A stretch of 64,000 nucleotides of DNA, taken from the NCBI GenBank assembly GCA_900068845.1, contig CEFQ01000001.1:392410-456409 (forward strand), given 5' to 3'. Source of the stretch: Enterobacter ludwigii (GTDB lineage: Bacteria > Pseudomonadota > Gammaproteobacteria > Enterobacterales > Enterobacteriaceae). Every line of letters starts with the position of its first letter. The stretch's first letter is position 1. Under the pieces are notes generated by a model that worked only from the letters and a program-made list of their open reading frames with translations, ran no database searches and had not been told where the DNA came from. The translations under genes were made by a program, and so were the position numbers. This document shows, one piece after another, positions 38,100 to 46,981 of the stretch.

Positions 38100-39590
38100 T
38101 TAGTCCAGCCCGATACGCGCGGCATTACCCGGCACGCTGAAGTCGTAACGCACCTTGCGGCCTTTATCTTCGTAATCGATCGCCAGCTGCTGCGTGATGT
38201 GAACGGCGAGATTTGCGCCGGGCGGTACATATACCGCGTCGAACGTCTGGCCATAACGCTGTTTCACCCACTCGGAAACATCACCGACGCCACCGGCAAT
38301 CGCTTTGCCCATCGCGGCCTGTCCGGCATCACCGGTGAGCGTGGAGGTCACGCCGCCGTAGGCGTTGGTTTGTCCGGTACGCTGATTTTCGTTGAGCGCT
38401 TCACCGGCAGCGGCTGCGCCGGAAAGTGCGAAGAGCGTTGGCAGGTAAGTTGATGCGTTAGATTTACGCGTGCCGCTGATGCAGGGAATACCGGCTTCAT
38501 CCGAGATCCAGCCAATGCCGCCGTCCTGCTTCTTGCCGCCATCCTGACCGTTGCTCTTGCCGTTGTTATCCGGGCGCGGCAGCGTGCGCACCCGGCCATC
38601 GCTGAAGACGAAGGTGATCGAGTTCACCTGGCCGCGCACGCAGGAGAGCGTCCAGTCGCCAGACGCGGTGCCGGAGACAATCGCGCCTTCCACATCAGGC
38701 AGTTCGATACCGTTGGCCGTCAGGTTGTCGCGGCCAATCAGCACTTTGAACGGATAAGGATCGGTGACGGTGCCATTAATCGGCACGCGGCCCAGCAGGG
38801 CAGTCATGCCTTTGCTGCCAATCAGCGTGGAGTTTTCCGGCAGCGTATAAACTGGCTCGGTGCTTTCCTCTTCTTTCTGGCTATTGGAGTAGCCTTTCAC
38901 CTTCTGCTCGTAATTGATTTTACTCTTACTCAGCGCGTTATCGCCGAGGAACGATGTCGGGAATCCACCGATTGCCGCTTTGCCGTCAGCGGGAGCTGAA
39001 CCCGCGTCCGTGCCGCCGCTGCGCTGGTCGCTGGGTGAAACCCACATCACGCCATCGTTAGTGTTGCCACTGGCAACATCATCCATACCGAGCCCCAGTG
39101 GAATATCGCTGTTGTTCTGATCCTGCTTATCAGACGCCATGCGCTTGGCCAGCTGGTTGCTCAGCTCCTGTACTTTGCTGGTCAGGGTTTGCTGTTCCAG
39201 CTGCAGCTGCTGGCGGCGGTCTTCGGCGAGTTTCTGGTAATTCGCTACGGCTTCATTGACCTGGCCAGCAACGTTCTGGTTACGCGTGCGCAGGCGATCG
39301 TTCTCTTTCACCAGGTTGAGGTTCTGGCGGTCCAACGTTTCCTGCTTACCTCGAATAGTTTTCAGCGTGCCAACCAGCGTGCGCAACGTGTCTTCCGGCG
39401 TATCACCCTCGACGCCCAGCGCCTTAAGTTCGGCAGGCGTCAAATCAGCCAGCGCTTTGGGCTTTTCTGGCGTGGCGCTGGTTTTCTCCGTCTCGTTTTT
39501 GATGCTGCAACTTTTCATGCCCACCGCGACGCCCGCGAGCAGGAAGACCGGCACCAGCACTTTGACCAGCGTGTTCGATTTAATTTGCAT
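38100..39590 (-). CDS. TIGR03752-family protein (TraB/VirB10-like)
   Basis: A 496-residue protein anchored by an N-terminal membrane segment (VLVPVFLLAGVAVGM) with a long coiled coil (about residues 70-150, KQETLDRQNLNLVKENDRLRT region) and a C-terminal beta domain (KVLIGRDNLTANGIELPDVEGAIVSG) like VirB10, spanning inner to outer membrane. It overlaps the TIGR03749 gene by 11 bases. One copy of the ICE 15-bp palindrome lies in its coding sequence (39063-39077), translated VASGN. Confidence 0.9.
   Translation of the reverse strand: MQIKSNTLVKVLVPVFLLAGVAVGMKSCSIKNETEKTSATPEKPKALADLTPAELKALGVEGDTPEDTLRTLVGTLKTIRGKQETLDRQNLNLVKENDRLRTRNQNVAGQVNEAVANYQKLAEDRRQQLQLEQQTLTSKVQELSNQLAKRMASDKQDQNNSDIPLGLGMDDVASGNTNDGVMWVSPSDQRSGGTDAGSAPADGKAAIGGFPTSFLGDNALSKSKINYEQKVKGYSNSQKEEESTEPVYTLPENSTLIGSKGMTALLGRVPINGTVTDPYPFKVLIGRDNLTANGIELPDVEGAIVSGTASGDWTLSCVRGQVNSITFVFSDGRVRTLPRPDNNGKSNGQDGGKKQDGGIGWISDEAGIPCISGTRKSNASTYLPTLFALSGAAAAGEALNENQRTGQTNAYGGVTSTLTGDAGQAAMGKAIAGGVGDVSEWVKQRYGQTFDAVYVPPGANLAVHITQQLAIDYEDKGRKVRYDFSVPGNAARIGLD
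39063..39077. promoter_or_regulatory. Palindrome GTTGCCACTGGCAAC, copy in the TIGR03752 gene
   Basis: Perfect match to the 15-bp palindrome found seven times in the element. Here the coding strand reads it in frame as VASGN, as in parB. Confidence 0.7.
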
Positions 39591-40443
39591 GGTGTTTACC
39601 TCGCGCTTTGCGGCTCACCTTCGCTTCAGGAATCAATGCGTTTTCGGGGCGCGAATCCATCACCAGGTAAAGCATGGTGGTGTCTTCAGGCGTGCCAACT
39701 AAACCGAGGAAACGGTGCTGGAAAGTGGCGGAGACAAACTTGCCCTGCAGCGAGCGGGGATCGAGAACGATTTTACGACTGGTCATGTTGCGCACGCGGA
39801 ACGCCACCACGTTCTGACTTTGCACTGCCCATGCGGCGATAGGCTGGATCTCTAACGGTTCGGCGGGATAAAGCGTGGTAACGCGGCTGGGTAGATGCAG
39901 CGGCAGTGAACGCACACCGGGAACCGGCTCAACCGTGCGCAGCGGCGCATACAATCGCTGCGACGCGTAACGTGTAAGCAGCACCGGCAGCGGCGCAGAA
40001 TAACTGACTTTCTTCTCTTCTTTGGCGGCTTCAGCTTGCTCAGCACTGGCTTCAGCCTCGCTGTCGCCAGCTTCATAAACCAGCTTTACCGGCTCGGCAG
40101 AGCCTTTCGCGCCTGCGGTGACATCGAGCATGATGATCTCGCCGTTCTCCACATCTTGCAGCTGGACGCGGGTCTGGGAAAACGCTTCGTTCGCTTTCAG
40201 GTACACCGCGCCGCCGGTGCTTTGCACGCGCAGCTTGCCCTTCAGCGCTGGCGCGATACCGACGCGCACGTTTTTATCAACGAATACCACGCGCTCCTGG
40301 CCAACCTTTAACGTGACCTGTAACGGGATGCGCTCCCACTTCATCAACTCAACCGCCTGAACCGGATCCGGCATAAGTGTTGCCACTGGCAACACTGCGA
40401 ACATCAGCCTGCAGGCAACATGCAATCTGGTGAGCGTATTCAT
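39580..40443 (-). CDS. TIGR03749-family protein (TraK/VirB9-like)
   Basis: A 287-residue exported protein (signal LHVACRLMFAVLPVATLMPDPVQA) with the beta-rich pattern VELMKWERIPLQVTLKVGQERVVFVDKNVRVGI near the mature N-terminus and VVAFRVRNMTSRKIVLDPRSLQG near the C-terminus, as expected for the VirB9/TraK-type secretin-like component. The stop and start of neighbours overlap on both sides. A copy of the ICE palindrome (40379-40393) falls in the signal-peptide codons, in a different frame from the one in parB. Confidence 0.9.
   Translation of the reverse strand: MNTLTRLHVACRLMFAVLPVATLMPDPVQAVELMKWERIPLQVTLKVGQERVVFVDKNVRVGIAPALKGKLRVQSTGGAVYLKANEAFSQTRVQLQDVENGEIIMLDVTAGAKGSAEPVKLVYEAGDSEAEASAEQAEAAKEEKKVSYSAPLPVLLTRYASQRLYAPLRTVEPVPGVRSLPLHLPSRVTTLYPAEPLEIQPIAAWAVQSQNVVAFRVRNMTSRKIVLDPRSLQGKFVSATFQHRFLGLVGTPEDTTMLYLVMDSRPENALIPEAKVSRKARGKHHAN
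40379..40393. promoter_or_regulatory. Palindrome GTTGCCACTGGCAAC, copy in the TIGR03749 gene
   Basis: Perfect 15-bp palindrome. The coding strand reads it as part of LPVAT, a different frame from the parB copies, so amino-acid selection does not explain its conservation. Confidence 0.75.
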
Positions 40444-41099
40444 TAAAACATCCCCTTATGCTCAGGCTTAGGTGCAGGCGGCGCGGCTTCGAGTCGTTGT
40501 GGCACGCCGTCGTAGCAATCCAGCGCCAGACCAAACTGATTGGTTTCGGGATCGCCATTCCAACGCGTGACCTTCATTGGGTAGCGCACCATCGCACGCT
40601 TAACCGGCTCGGTATGGAAATACTCGTCGGCCACCAAATCCAGCCGCGCGACCCAGTTGTCACGATCGCGCACTGTGACACTTTTGGTGCTGTAGCCGCG
40701 CTCGGGGATTTCGTACACCACGCGCACGCGGTCAATCAGCTCGTTGCGGTTGGTGCGCTCGGTGGCATCTCTTTCCAGAAAGTCTTTGCAGCCCGGCGTC
40801 AGGTAAGGCGACAGCGCCCGAATTTTGGCGGGATAATCAACCTCACCGTTTTTTGGCCAGGCATTCAGCTGCTGGAAGATATAGAAGGCAAAGGCGTAAA
40901 CCGATGACGGCGGCACTTCCCACCAAGGGCGCGTGCTGCCGGTGCGTAAATCTGGCGGGTTATGAATGGTCATGCTGCGCGGCGCGAGCATCCAGCCAGA
41001 TGACGTTATCAACACCAACAGAATGAGGAAAGCGCAGGCGATGCGCAGTGATTTGATGTGCTGATCGCTGCGTTGAATAGCATTGCGGAACTGGCTCAT
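40443..41099 (-). CDS. TIGR03746-family protein (TraE/VirB8-like)
   Basis: A 218-residue inner-membrane protein with one N-terminal segment (IACAFLILLVLITSSGWMLA) and a periplasmic domain with NPPDLRTGSTRPWWEVPPSSVYAFAF-type sequence, characteristic of DUF2895. It would bridge the inner membrane and the outer channel. Overlaps TIGR03750 by 4 bases and TIGR03749 by one. Confidence 0.9.
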   Translation of the reverse strand: MSQFRNAIQRSDQHIKSLRIACAFLILLVLITSSGWMLAPRSMTIHNPPDLRTGSTRPWWEVPPSSVYAFAFYIFQQLNAWPKNGEVDYPAKIRALSPYLTPGCKDFLERDATERTNRNELIDRVRVVYEIPERGYSTKSVTVRDRDNWVARLDLVADEYFHTEPVKRAMVRYPMKVTRWNGDPETNQFGLALDCYDGVPQRLEAAPPAPKPEHKGMF

Positions 41100-41458
41100 T
41101 TTCCGGCTCCCTTCGGTGTACGGCGCAGAGTCCAGCTGTGTGAGCTGATGATGAGAGAACGGTCGCCATAGCCCATCCGGCGCTTCTTCTCCTCCAGCCG
41201 CTGCCAGATGTAGTTTTCTGGCTTGCCGCGTTTAAGGCGGGCCATCCAGCGCCCGCCAAACGCAATGAGTAGCAGCGGCATGAGCAGCATCCCGGTCGGG
41301 ATGATGACCCAGCCAACCAGTGGAAAAAACGGCAGACACACCACACCTCCAACCGCTAATCCAATCAATGCCGCCAGCCCCAGTTCCGGCGTGGTGAAAC
41401 CGCGAAACACGACAGGTTCGGCATTCAGTCGATCGGGCAGGAAACGGATGGTCCGCAT
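41096..41458 (-). CDS. TIGR03750-family membrane protein (DUF3487)
   Basis: A 120-residue protein starting MRTIRFLPDRLNAEPVVFRG, the family hallmark, followed by two membrane segments (ELGLAALIGLAVGGVVCLPF, GWVIIPTGMLLMPLLLIAF) and a basic tail. Resembles TraL/VirB3-type subunits in size and position. The start at 41458 is chosen because all homologues begin at this MxxIxFLPDRLN sequence. Confidence 0.9.
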   Translation of the reverse strand: MRTIRFLPDRLNAEPVVFRGFTTPELGLAALIGLAVGGVVCLPFFPLVGWVIIPTGMLLMPLLLIAFGGRWMARLKRGKPENYIWQRLEEKKRRMGYGDRSLIISSHSWTLRRTPKGAGK

Positions 41459-41468
41459 GCTTATCCCC

Positions 41469-41846
41469 TTACAGAATGATTTCGGCAGACTGACCGAGCA
41501 GCCAGATAGTCGCGACCAGCAGCACAACACCGGTTGCGACGATGGAGCCAAACTTGGTCCAGGTGGCGCGCTCGTTGCGCACTTCAACGAATGTATGCAC
41601 CGCGCTGGTTGCGACGTTGATGAATGCCACGGCACAGACCAGAAGACCGGCGAACACGATGAAGTCCTGCGCATAGCCTTTGATCTGGCCCATCAATCCG
41701 GTGCCGCCGCTAGATTCCGGCGCTTCAACCGAAGGCAAATCGGCCAGCGCCGGTTTGCAGGACAACCAGGCCAGAATCAACCCGGAACCCAGACGCATGA
41801 CCTGACGGTCTTTAAAACGAGACAGGCGAACAAACTTTGATTTCAT
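41469..41846 (-). CDS. TIGR03745-family protein (DUF2976)
   Basis: A 125-residue membrane protein, with signal-like N-terminus and two hydrophobic segments (DFIVFAGLLVCAVAFINVA, FGSIVATGVVLLVATIWLLG). Small size and topology suggest a prepilin or VirB2-like subunit. The start at 41846 (MKSKFVRLSRFKDRQ) has GAGGAAT upstream; a longer frame of 10 codons lacks a ribosome site. Confidence 0.88.
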   Translation of the reverse strand: MKSKFVRLSRFKDRQVMRLGSGLILAWLSCKPALADLPSVEAPESSGGTGLMGQIKGYAQDFIVFAGLLVCAVAFINVATSAVHTFVEVRNERATWTKFGSIVATGVVLLVATIWLLGQSAEIIL

Positions 41847-41892
41847 GGAACATTCCTCTTTGACGGGTAAAGGCACTTCGAAAATGTCTGCG

Positions 41893-42135
41893 TTAACTGG
41901 CGAACATCCAGATGCAGACGATCAGTAAAGCCACAGAACGGATAACAAATCGGGCAAGCGCGGCATCCCGAACTTTGGTATTTGCCCAGCCATGCCAGAC
42001 ATCTACCGCCGCCCATGCTGCCCAGAGAAACAGCACGCACAGTAGTAGCCCAACGGACACCAGGTACAGAACGCTAATATCGATGTTGCCGGATGCCGTT
42101 TTAAACGCGTTGATCTGCGCGGCAGTCATCGCCAT
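41893..42135 (-). CDS. TIGR03758-family membrane protein (DUF3262)
   Basis: An 80-residue protein with two membrane segments (ISVLYLVSVGLLLCVLFLWAAWAAV, FVIRSVALLIVCIWMF), the size and pattern of the TIGR03758 family. It overlaps the RAQPRD gene by 10 bases and precedes TIGR03745 by 46 bases, the conserved order in these ICEs. Possibly a pilin-like component. Confidence 0.88.
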   Translation of the reverse strand: MAMTAAQINAFKTASGNIDISVLYLVSVGLLLCVLFLWAAWAAVDVWHGWANTKVRDAALARFVIRSVALLIVCIWMFAS

Positions 42136-42434
42136 AGCGGACGGCCTCGCGTGTAGTCACCGCTGACCTTGCCGTAATCCAGCGGCTGCGCGCGGGAAGG
42201 CTGCGTGTAGCGGTCAATGCCAGCACGCATGGTGTTGAGGTCTTCGTTGGCTTTCTTGTAGTCGAACAGGTAGCGGCGGCGGTTATTGGGGTCAGACTGC
42301 GCGGCCACGGTGCGGGCACGGTCGAGAGAGAGCTGGACTTGGTCGAGTAGACGTTGGGTGGTGGCGAGTTCGTCAAACTCATTTGCAAAACATATATTTG
42401 AAACTGCGAGCACACTGAATATAAAGCATTTCAT
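42126..42434 (-). CDS. RAQPRD-family ICE protein
   Basis: A 102-residue exported protein (signal MKCFIFSVLAVSNICFA), helical middle (LDQVQLSLDRARTVAAQSDPNNRRRYLFDY) and the family motif as SRAQPLDYGKVSGDYTRGRP, where RAQPRD is RAQPLD. It is the first gene of the second half of the transfer operon, next to the inserted cargo pair; its ribosome site is weak. Confidence 0.87.
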   Translation of the reverse strand: MKCFIFSVLAVSNICFANEFDELATTQRLLDQVQLSLDRARTVAAQSDPNNRRRYLFDYKKANEDLNTMRAGIDRYTQPSRAQPLDYGKVSGDYTRGRPLWR

Positions 42435-42542
42435 TCCAACACAACCTCTAATGGGTAAGGTAGGTTGAATGATGCGTTACTTAATGAGTTTATAAATCAA
42501 AATAATAGTAATCAACACTCTTAAATTTAGTTTAAGAAACGA

Positions 42543-42577
42543 AACCCGTCAGCATTCAATGAAAGCTAACGGGGGTT
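42543..42577 (-). terminator. Terminator-like hairpin after the PRTase-like gene
   Basis: Arms AACCCGTcAGC / GCTaACGGGGGTT, directly after the cassette's last stop on the minus strand; T-run poor (GTTTCGTTT). It may separate cargo from the transfer operon. Confidence 0.5.
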
Positions 42578-42586
42578 ACTTATAAT

Positions 42587-44806
42587 TTAACTGACTAACT
42601 TGCTGTTAATTGCCAACATAAAGCCAGCGAGTTCACCTTTGATAGGTGGTTCGATATTTAAAGTTTTTTGGATTAGATCCACATAATGCTCTTTCCTAAG
42701 TTGTAACTTACCTGTGGCTAAAGCCGCAGCGAATTCTAATGAGGCATACCCGAATGGATGCTCATGCCTCGAGAAAATTTTATATAAAAATTCACTCATC
42801 AACATGCTTAAGTCAGCATTAGACCTGTAATCTAACTCTGACGGCAAACTAGCTCTTAGTATACAAGCTTGAAGAATGTCATCATTAAATCGAAGGAAGT
42901 TCTCAGGAGATAGAACCACGGATTGATAATTACTAGGACTCAAGCATAAGTCTTGCTCCGTATATTCTCTTGCGGCTTGAAGAACTGAGGAAATAGTCAT
43001 CAAAACTACAGACTGCTTAATTTTTGATATTTCACTATCTAATTTTTTATCAAAGAAAACAAAGCCAGAGGTTAATTCAAGATTGCCCCCATTTGTTCTA
43101 GGTAAAAGCCTGTTAAACGAGGATGCTATGACTTCTTCAAGCTGGTCCATTATCTCGTTGACTTCATCTTCTTCTTGAGGATCTTCAGATAACTTTGGTT
43201 TAGTTTGAACTTCAGCAAGATACTCTGGTAGAGCATCCCAAGCAGCAGAGTTAATATCCGGCCCCAGTGGTAATACATTCCAGACGGAAAAGTTGTAATC
43301 CCTATCTGTAGCGTTCTTTATCAAAAATAGACGAAGTTTTTTCCAAGCACTGTTGCTTTGAGGTATTCCTACTCCTACCAAAAAATGTCTAGGAATAACA
43401 TAATCTTCAAACTCTCTGAGATCTCTGCTAATTTGCCGTAATTCACCACCATCTCCACAAAATGCCGAAACAATAAGCACCCCATTGCAGTCTTTCAATG
43501 TATCTTCATTTAACTGTGATGATTCTAATATTAATATATCAGAGCTGTTTTTTCTAATCTCATCAATAATTAACTTTACCTTTTCTGCAAGATGATGAGA
43601 TGCACCATCATTTTTGAAAACGATAAGATTTACAGAGGAGGATAGTGACCACTTTAATTCCTTTTCAAGCCACTCATTGAAATTATCGCATGCGAGTAAA
43701 TTCTCGGCCCTAAGGCTTATTAATGGTGTTTTGTTAATGGCATCTAATCGTCCATTTATATCATTAACACCATCAATAGCAAAAGTATCGAGAACATCCT
43801 TTAATGCACTAGGCCTGTGTTTATAGCTAATAGTTATCTGTTTTGGGGGTTTTGCTTTATAAGTAAACTGCTCACCTACAAGCTCTATCTCAGTTTCATA
43901 ATTATACGATGAATTAACTTTATGCAAAAAATCACTATCTTTCCTAAGCGTTACTAAGGTTAAACATAAATCTTTTCTTTGCTCTATATCTATTAAGGTA
44001 ATAATCCTACTGTTTTTAAAACCTTTATCGAGCAATATGCTAGCCATACTTCCGGATGTTGAAGCGGAAATGATTGCCACGTCAAGCTCAGCTGGGCGTG
44101 ACAATTTCTCAATTCCTTCATAAGAGTGAAAGTTTTTAATGGTGGCTTTCGAATTTGAAAAATCTAAAGCCTCTCTCACTAGAGAGTAGATTCCCATGGA
44201 ATCGATATAAACTGAATTTATTGATGACCATGAAATTTGAGGGTGGACTAAGCAAAGTCCTCTTCCTACAAATTGAATTTCAGCTTCATTACAAGCAATT
44301 TCTTTAGTTTGTATAAAAAGGTTGAGGATCTTTCCTGAAGGATGTTTAAATTTATGACCAGAGGGAGCATTGTGTAAAACATCATTCTTTTCCGCCAGTT
44401 CTAAAATACCTTTTCTGTAAAATTCAGAAAGATCTTTGTTGGAGGGGACAAAAAAATCATTCTTTGATGATAAGGATTTATTCATCTCAAACCCATCGCA
44501 ATTCATCTGAATGAAATAGAAAAACTTAGTGTATATGTGTTTTTTTCTGCTTAATCGAGTGAATAATATTTCTTTTTGATTGTTGTCATTCCAAGCATTA
44601 TTAATGTCTTCGCTAAGAGATTGCGTGTAATAAACTACTATAGCATCAGGAATGGTGTCGCATTCTGTGAGGGCTAATGTAATCGCAGAGAAAAAGTCTG
44701 TTGTGTCCTTCAGGCATGAGTCAGAAAGATAAACACAAAGTAGATCTATAGTATGAGAGGATATTTTCTTTTGAAAATTAAAATAGAAGAGATTGTCCAC
44801 TTTCAT
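42587..44806 (-). CDS. 739-residue protein with a phosphoribosyltransferase-like region, second gene of a cargo pair
   Basis: No signal peptide or membrane segment. Residues about 145-275 have the order of a type I phosphoribosyltransferase: FKHPSGKILNLFIQTKEI, then VYIDSMGIYSLVREAL, then DVAIISASTSGSMASILLDKG, where AIISASTSG would be the PRPP-binding loop. The acidic pair usual in that loop is not seen, so catalysis is doubtful. Residues 380-500 hold a second alpha/beta unit (IDEIRKNSSDILILESSQ, NGVLIVSAFCGDGGEL), and the end is helical. It overlaps the preceding GHKL ATPase gene by 29 bases, so the two act together. AT-rich relative to its neighbours. The fold assignment is tentative. Confidence 0.6.
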   Translation of the reverse strand: MKVDNLFYFNFQKKISSHTIDLLCVYLSDSCLKDTTDFFSAITLALTECDTIPDAIVVYYTQSLSEDINNAWNDNNQKEILFTRLSRKKHIYTKFFYFIQMNCDGFEMNKSLSSKNDFFVPSNKDLSEFYRKGILELAEKNDVLHNAPSGHKFKHPSGKILNLFIQTKEIACNEAEIQFVGRGLCLVHPQISWSSINSVYIDSMGIYSLVREALDFSNSKATIKNFHSYEGIEKLSRPAELDVAIISASTSGSMASILLDKGFKNSRIITLIDIEQRKDLCLTLVTLRKDSDFLHKVNSSYNYETEIELVGEQFTYKAKPPKQITISYKHRPSALKDVLDTFAIDGVNDINGRLDAINKTPLISLRAENLLACDNFNEWLEKELKWSLSSSVNLIVFKNDGASHHLAEKVKLIIDEIRKNSSDILILESSQLNEDTLKDCNGVLIVSAFCGDGGELRQISRDLREFEDYVIPRHFLVGVGIPQSNSAWKKLRLFLIKNATDRDYNFSVWNVLPLGPDINSAAWDALPEYLAEVQTKPKLSEDPQEEDEVNEIMDQLEEVIASSFNRLLPRTNGGNLELTSGFVFFDKKLDSEISKIKQSVVLMTISSVLQAAREYTEQDLCLSPSNYQSVVLSPENFLRFNDDILQACILRASLPSELDYRSNADLSMLMSEFLYKIFSRHEHPFGYASLEFAAALATGKLQLRKEHYVDLIQKTLNIEPPIKGELAGFMLAINSKLVS

Positions 44807-45959
44807 TCCTTAAAGGCACTAAAATTGACACGACTGTTCCAACGGCGAGTTCAAGGTTATCTTGAGACCAACAATCAAAGTTCATTAACTCATTATCGTT
44901 AAATAGCTTACTCTGGTTATCGAATCTATTACCTTTAAAACAATTGAATATACAGTGCCTCCCAGTCCTTATTCTAATCAAACCACCAATTCTTTGTAGC
45001 TGGGATAATACTGTAGGGTATCCATTCCCAGCCCCACTTTGATTTTTAGAGGTGAAATTCTTCTTTAGGCAAGTCAGAAGAGCTTCTTTTTCATCACTTC
45101 TATTTCCTTCGTAAAATTTCTTACCAAATGCACGACCAGTTATACCTGGCCCTGTATCAAAAAAACTCAACTGAATACATTTAACTTTTTCTATCCCTGA
45201 TTTAGCTTCAGTAATGGAATTGAAATACTCGGTCAATCTTTCATTGGAATCGTAATCATTTTCAAGGACAAAAGATTGTAAGTTAATGTAGGAAGCGATC
45301 ATACCTTCAACATGACTACTAAGCCGCATACCATTTGTATCTACCCTTGCATGCTCCTGAGTGTTTTTAAATAACTCACAAGTAAAGACACCAAAACCAC
45401 GTAGAAGCTCTGCATCAAGTTTATGAAAATCATCGACTGCTATAAATTTCAATATATCAGTCAAGGATTTACTCATAGCGGAACTATTTTTTACAGCTGA
45501 AGAGTCTCGAGTTGAAAATAGCTGTGAAAGATATTGTATATCTGCCCCACTAATGCAGCACAGGTCAATTATCCTGCCTTTAACAACATTAGGATAATTT
45601 TGATTGTCAGTACTGACCATTTTATCAACTGCATATTGTAGAGCTCTCCGGCGACTTACCGAAACCCCACCTAATTTAATAGAGGTATTTAAGCGAATTG
45701 CGGTTAAAGCTGGTGCATAACTACATAGACTTTCTAGACTATTATCAAGATTACTTCCTCCATAAAGATGAAGTGTTTTATCTTGAGAATTTCTAGCAAT
45801 AGTGACTAAAGCTTGTAACCGAGATGCATCCCTAATTGCACCATGTCTCTTATTAATTTCTTCAATTGAAATCCTTTGTACTACTCCCTCATTGGCTAGT
45901 CGTATTGCTTCTTCAACATCCTGAAGCGTTACCAACGATATGTCGCGAGTATTGGTCAT
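44778..45959 (-). CDS. GHKL (histidine-kinase-like) ATPase, first gene of a cargo pair
   Basis: A 393-residue protein with the three boxes of GHKL ATPases in the C-terminal half: N-box ELFKNTQEHA (195-204), G1 box DTGPGI (268-273), and G2 box GAGNGY (309-314), then LSQLQRIGGLIRIRTG. There is no phospho-acceptor histidine domain and no receiver domain, so it is not an ordinary sensor kinase; GyrB/MORC/HSP90-type ATPases and several defence ATPases share this fold. The N-terminal 180 residues resemble no domain I know. The gene is read together with the 739-residue partner. It is inserted between TIGR03747 and RAQPRD, splitting the transfer operon. Confidence 0.78.
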   Translation of the reverse strand: MTNTRDISLVTLQDVEEAIRLANEGVVQRISIEEINKRHGAIRDASRLQALVTIARNSQDKTLHLYGGSNLDNSLESLCSYAPALTAIRLNTSIKLGGVSVSRRRALQYAVDKMVSTDNQNYPNVVKGRIIDLCCISGADIQYLSQLFSTRDSSAVKNSSAMSKSLTDILKFIAVDDFHKLDAELLRGFGVFTCELFKNTQEHARVDTNGMRLSSHVEGMIASYINLQSFVLENDYDSNERLTEYFNSITEAKSGIEKVKCIQLSFFDTGPGITGRAFGKKFYEGNRSDEKEALLTCLKKNFTSKNQSGAGNGYPTVLSQLQRIGGLIRIRTGRHCIFNCFKGNRFDNQSKLFNDNELMNFDCWSQDNLELAVGTVVSILVPLRNESGQSLLF

Positions 45960-46216
45960 TCGGCGATCCCATGTAAGTAATTAGTGGCAAAAAAGAGATT
46001 TGTGTAAGTTGTTTTCTTTTAACAGCATATCTGCCTTAGTGATTGCATTTCATTAGTAACTGTCAGCTCACGAAGAATATACATGTAGGTTAAAACTCAA
46101 TCAATAAACTTAACTCATTGAATATTAGCATCTAATTCTTTCCCTGCCGCGCCGCCACTGCGGCTTGCCTGCTGACGACAGCGCACAAAGTCGAGCTTTG
46201 TACGCTGCCGTCCAGC

Positions 46217-46981
46217 TTACAGGTACTTCTTAAATGATGCCGTCAGCACCGCCAGCGCCATTCCTAACATCAACGCTGCAGGTAACAAGAGCAGATTTGG
46301 GTACACAGCCGATGGCCACGACAGATACACCATGCAAGGCACATTGAACGCGGGTTTAACGAAGCGTTTCGCATGATGATAAACAAAGCTGGATTCATAT
46401 GCCGCGCCATAGCGCCGCAAATCTCGCCGCCCCAGACCATCAACCACCGCGACGAGCACCACCATCAGAAACAGCGGTATTGATAACACCAGAATCGTCA
46501 CGCGGATCAGCGTCACCACAGCAACATAAACTGTTGCCAGCAAATACTCCTGCAGTGCCGATGCCAGCCAGCGGCTACCGGCACTCAACCCGGCAGCAAC
46601 TGAATTGCCGCCGCTTTCCATTGCCTGATTTTGCTGGGCAATCCATCCCTGCAGGCCGCTATCGACAACCATCCACTGATAAACCTGTGTTACCCAGGCA
46701 GTGACTGTCACCGTAGGCTGTGACAGCAGCAGGCTGCGCGTGAACTCAGTAGAGAGATAGCCGCTCTCGATCTGCATTACCTGCTGGCTATGCGCTGCGC
46801 CTTGTTCTGGCCAGAAGAAAGCAATGCCGACGTACTCCATTACCAGACTGAAAAACAGCGACGCCAGCAGCATGCCAATCAACTTCCACGGCCATCCCCA
46901 TAACAGATTAAACAGAAAACCATGCTCTTTAGGCTGCTGAACACGCGCTGGCGGTGCCGTGGTGTTTGATGGTGGCATCAT
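46217..46981 (-). CDS. TIGR03747-family ICE membrane protein
   Basis: A 254-residue inner-membrane protein with four segments (LIGMLLASLFFSLVMEYVGIAFF, AVVTLIRVTILVLSIPLFLMVVLVAVV, AVYPNLLLLPAALMLGMALAVL) and the family sequence FVYHHAKRFVKPAFNVPCMVYLSWP. It overlaps traD by 4 bases. The 257 bases between it and the downstream cargo hold only a small hairpin (ACAAAG/CTTTGT), no gene. Confidence 0.88.
   Translation of the reverse strand: MMPPSNTTAPPARVQQPKEHGFLFNLLWGWPWKLIGMLLASLFFSLVMEYVGIAFFWPEQGAAHSQQVMQIESGYLSTEFTRSLLLSQPTVTVTAWVTQVYQWMVVDSGLQGWIAQQNQAMESGGNSVAAGLSAGSRWLASALQEYLLATVYVAVVTLIRVTILVLSIPLFLMVVLVAVVDGLGRRDLRRYGAAYESSFVYHHAKRFVKPAFNVPCMVYLSWPSAVYPNLLLLPAALMLGMALAVLTASFKKYL

Noticed and set aside
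42587-44806. Reading the 739-residue protein as a STAND or kinase protein
   Set aside because: No Walker A or kinase motifs; the only recognisable pattern is PRTase-like.
46150-46216. Terminator between the transfer genes and the cargo pair
   Set aside because: ACAAAG/CTTTGT hairpin present, but no T-run follows on either strand.
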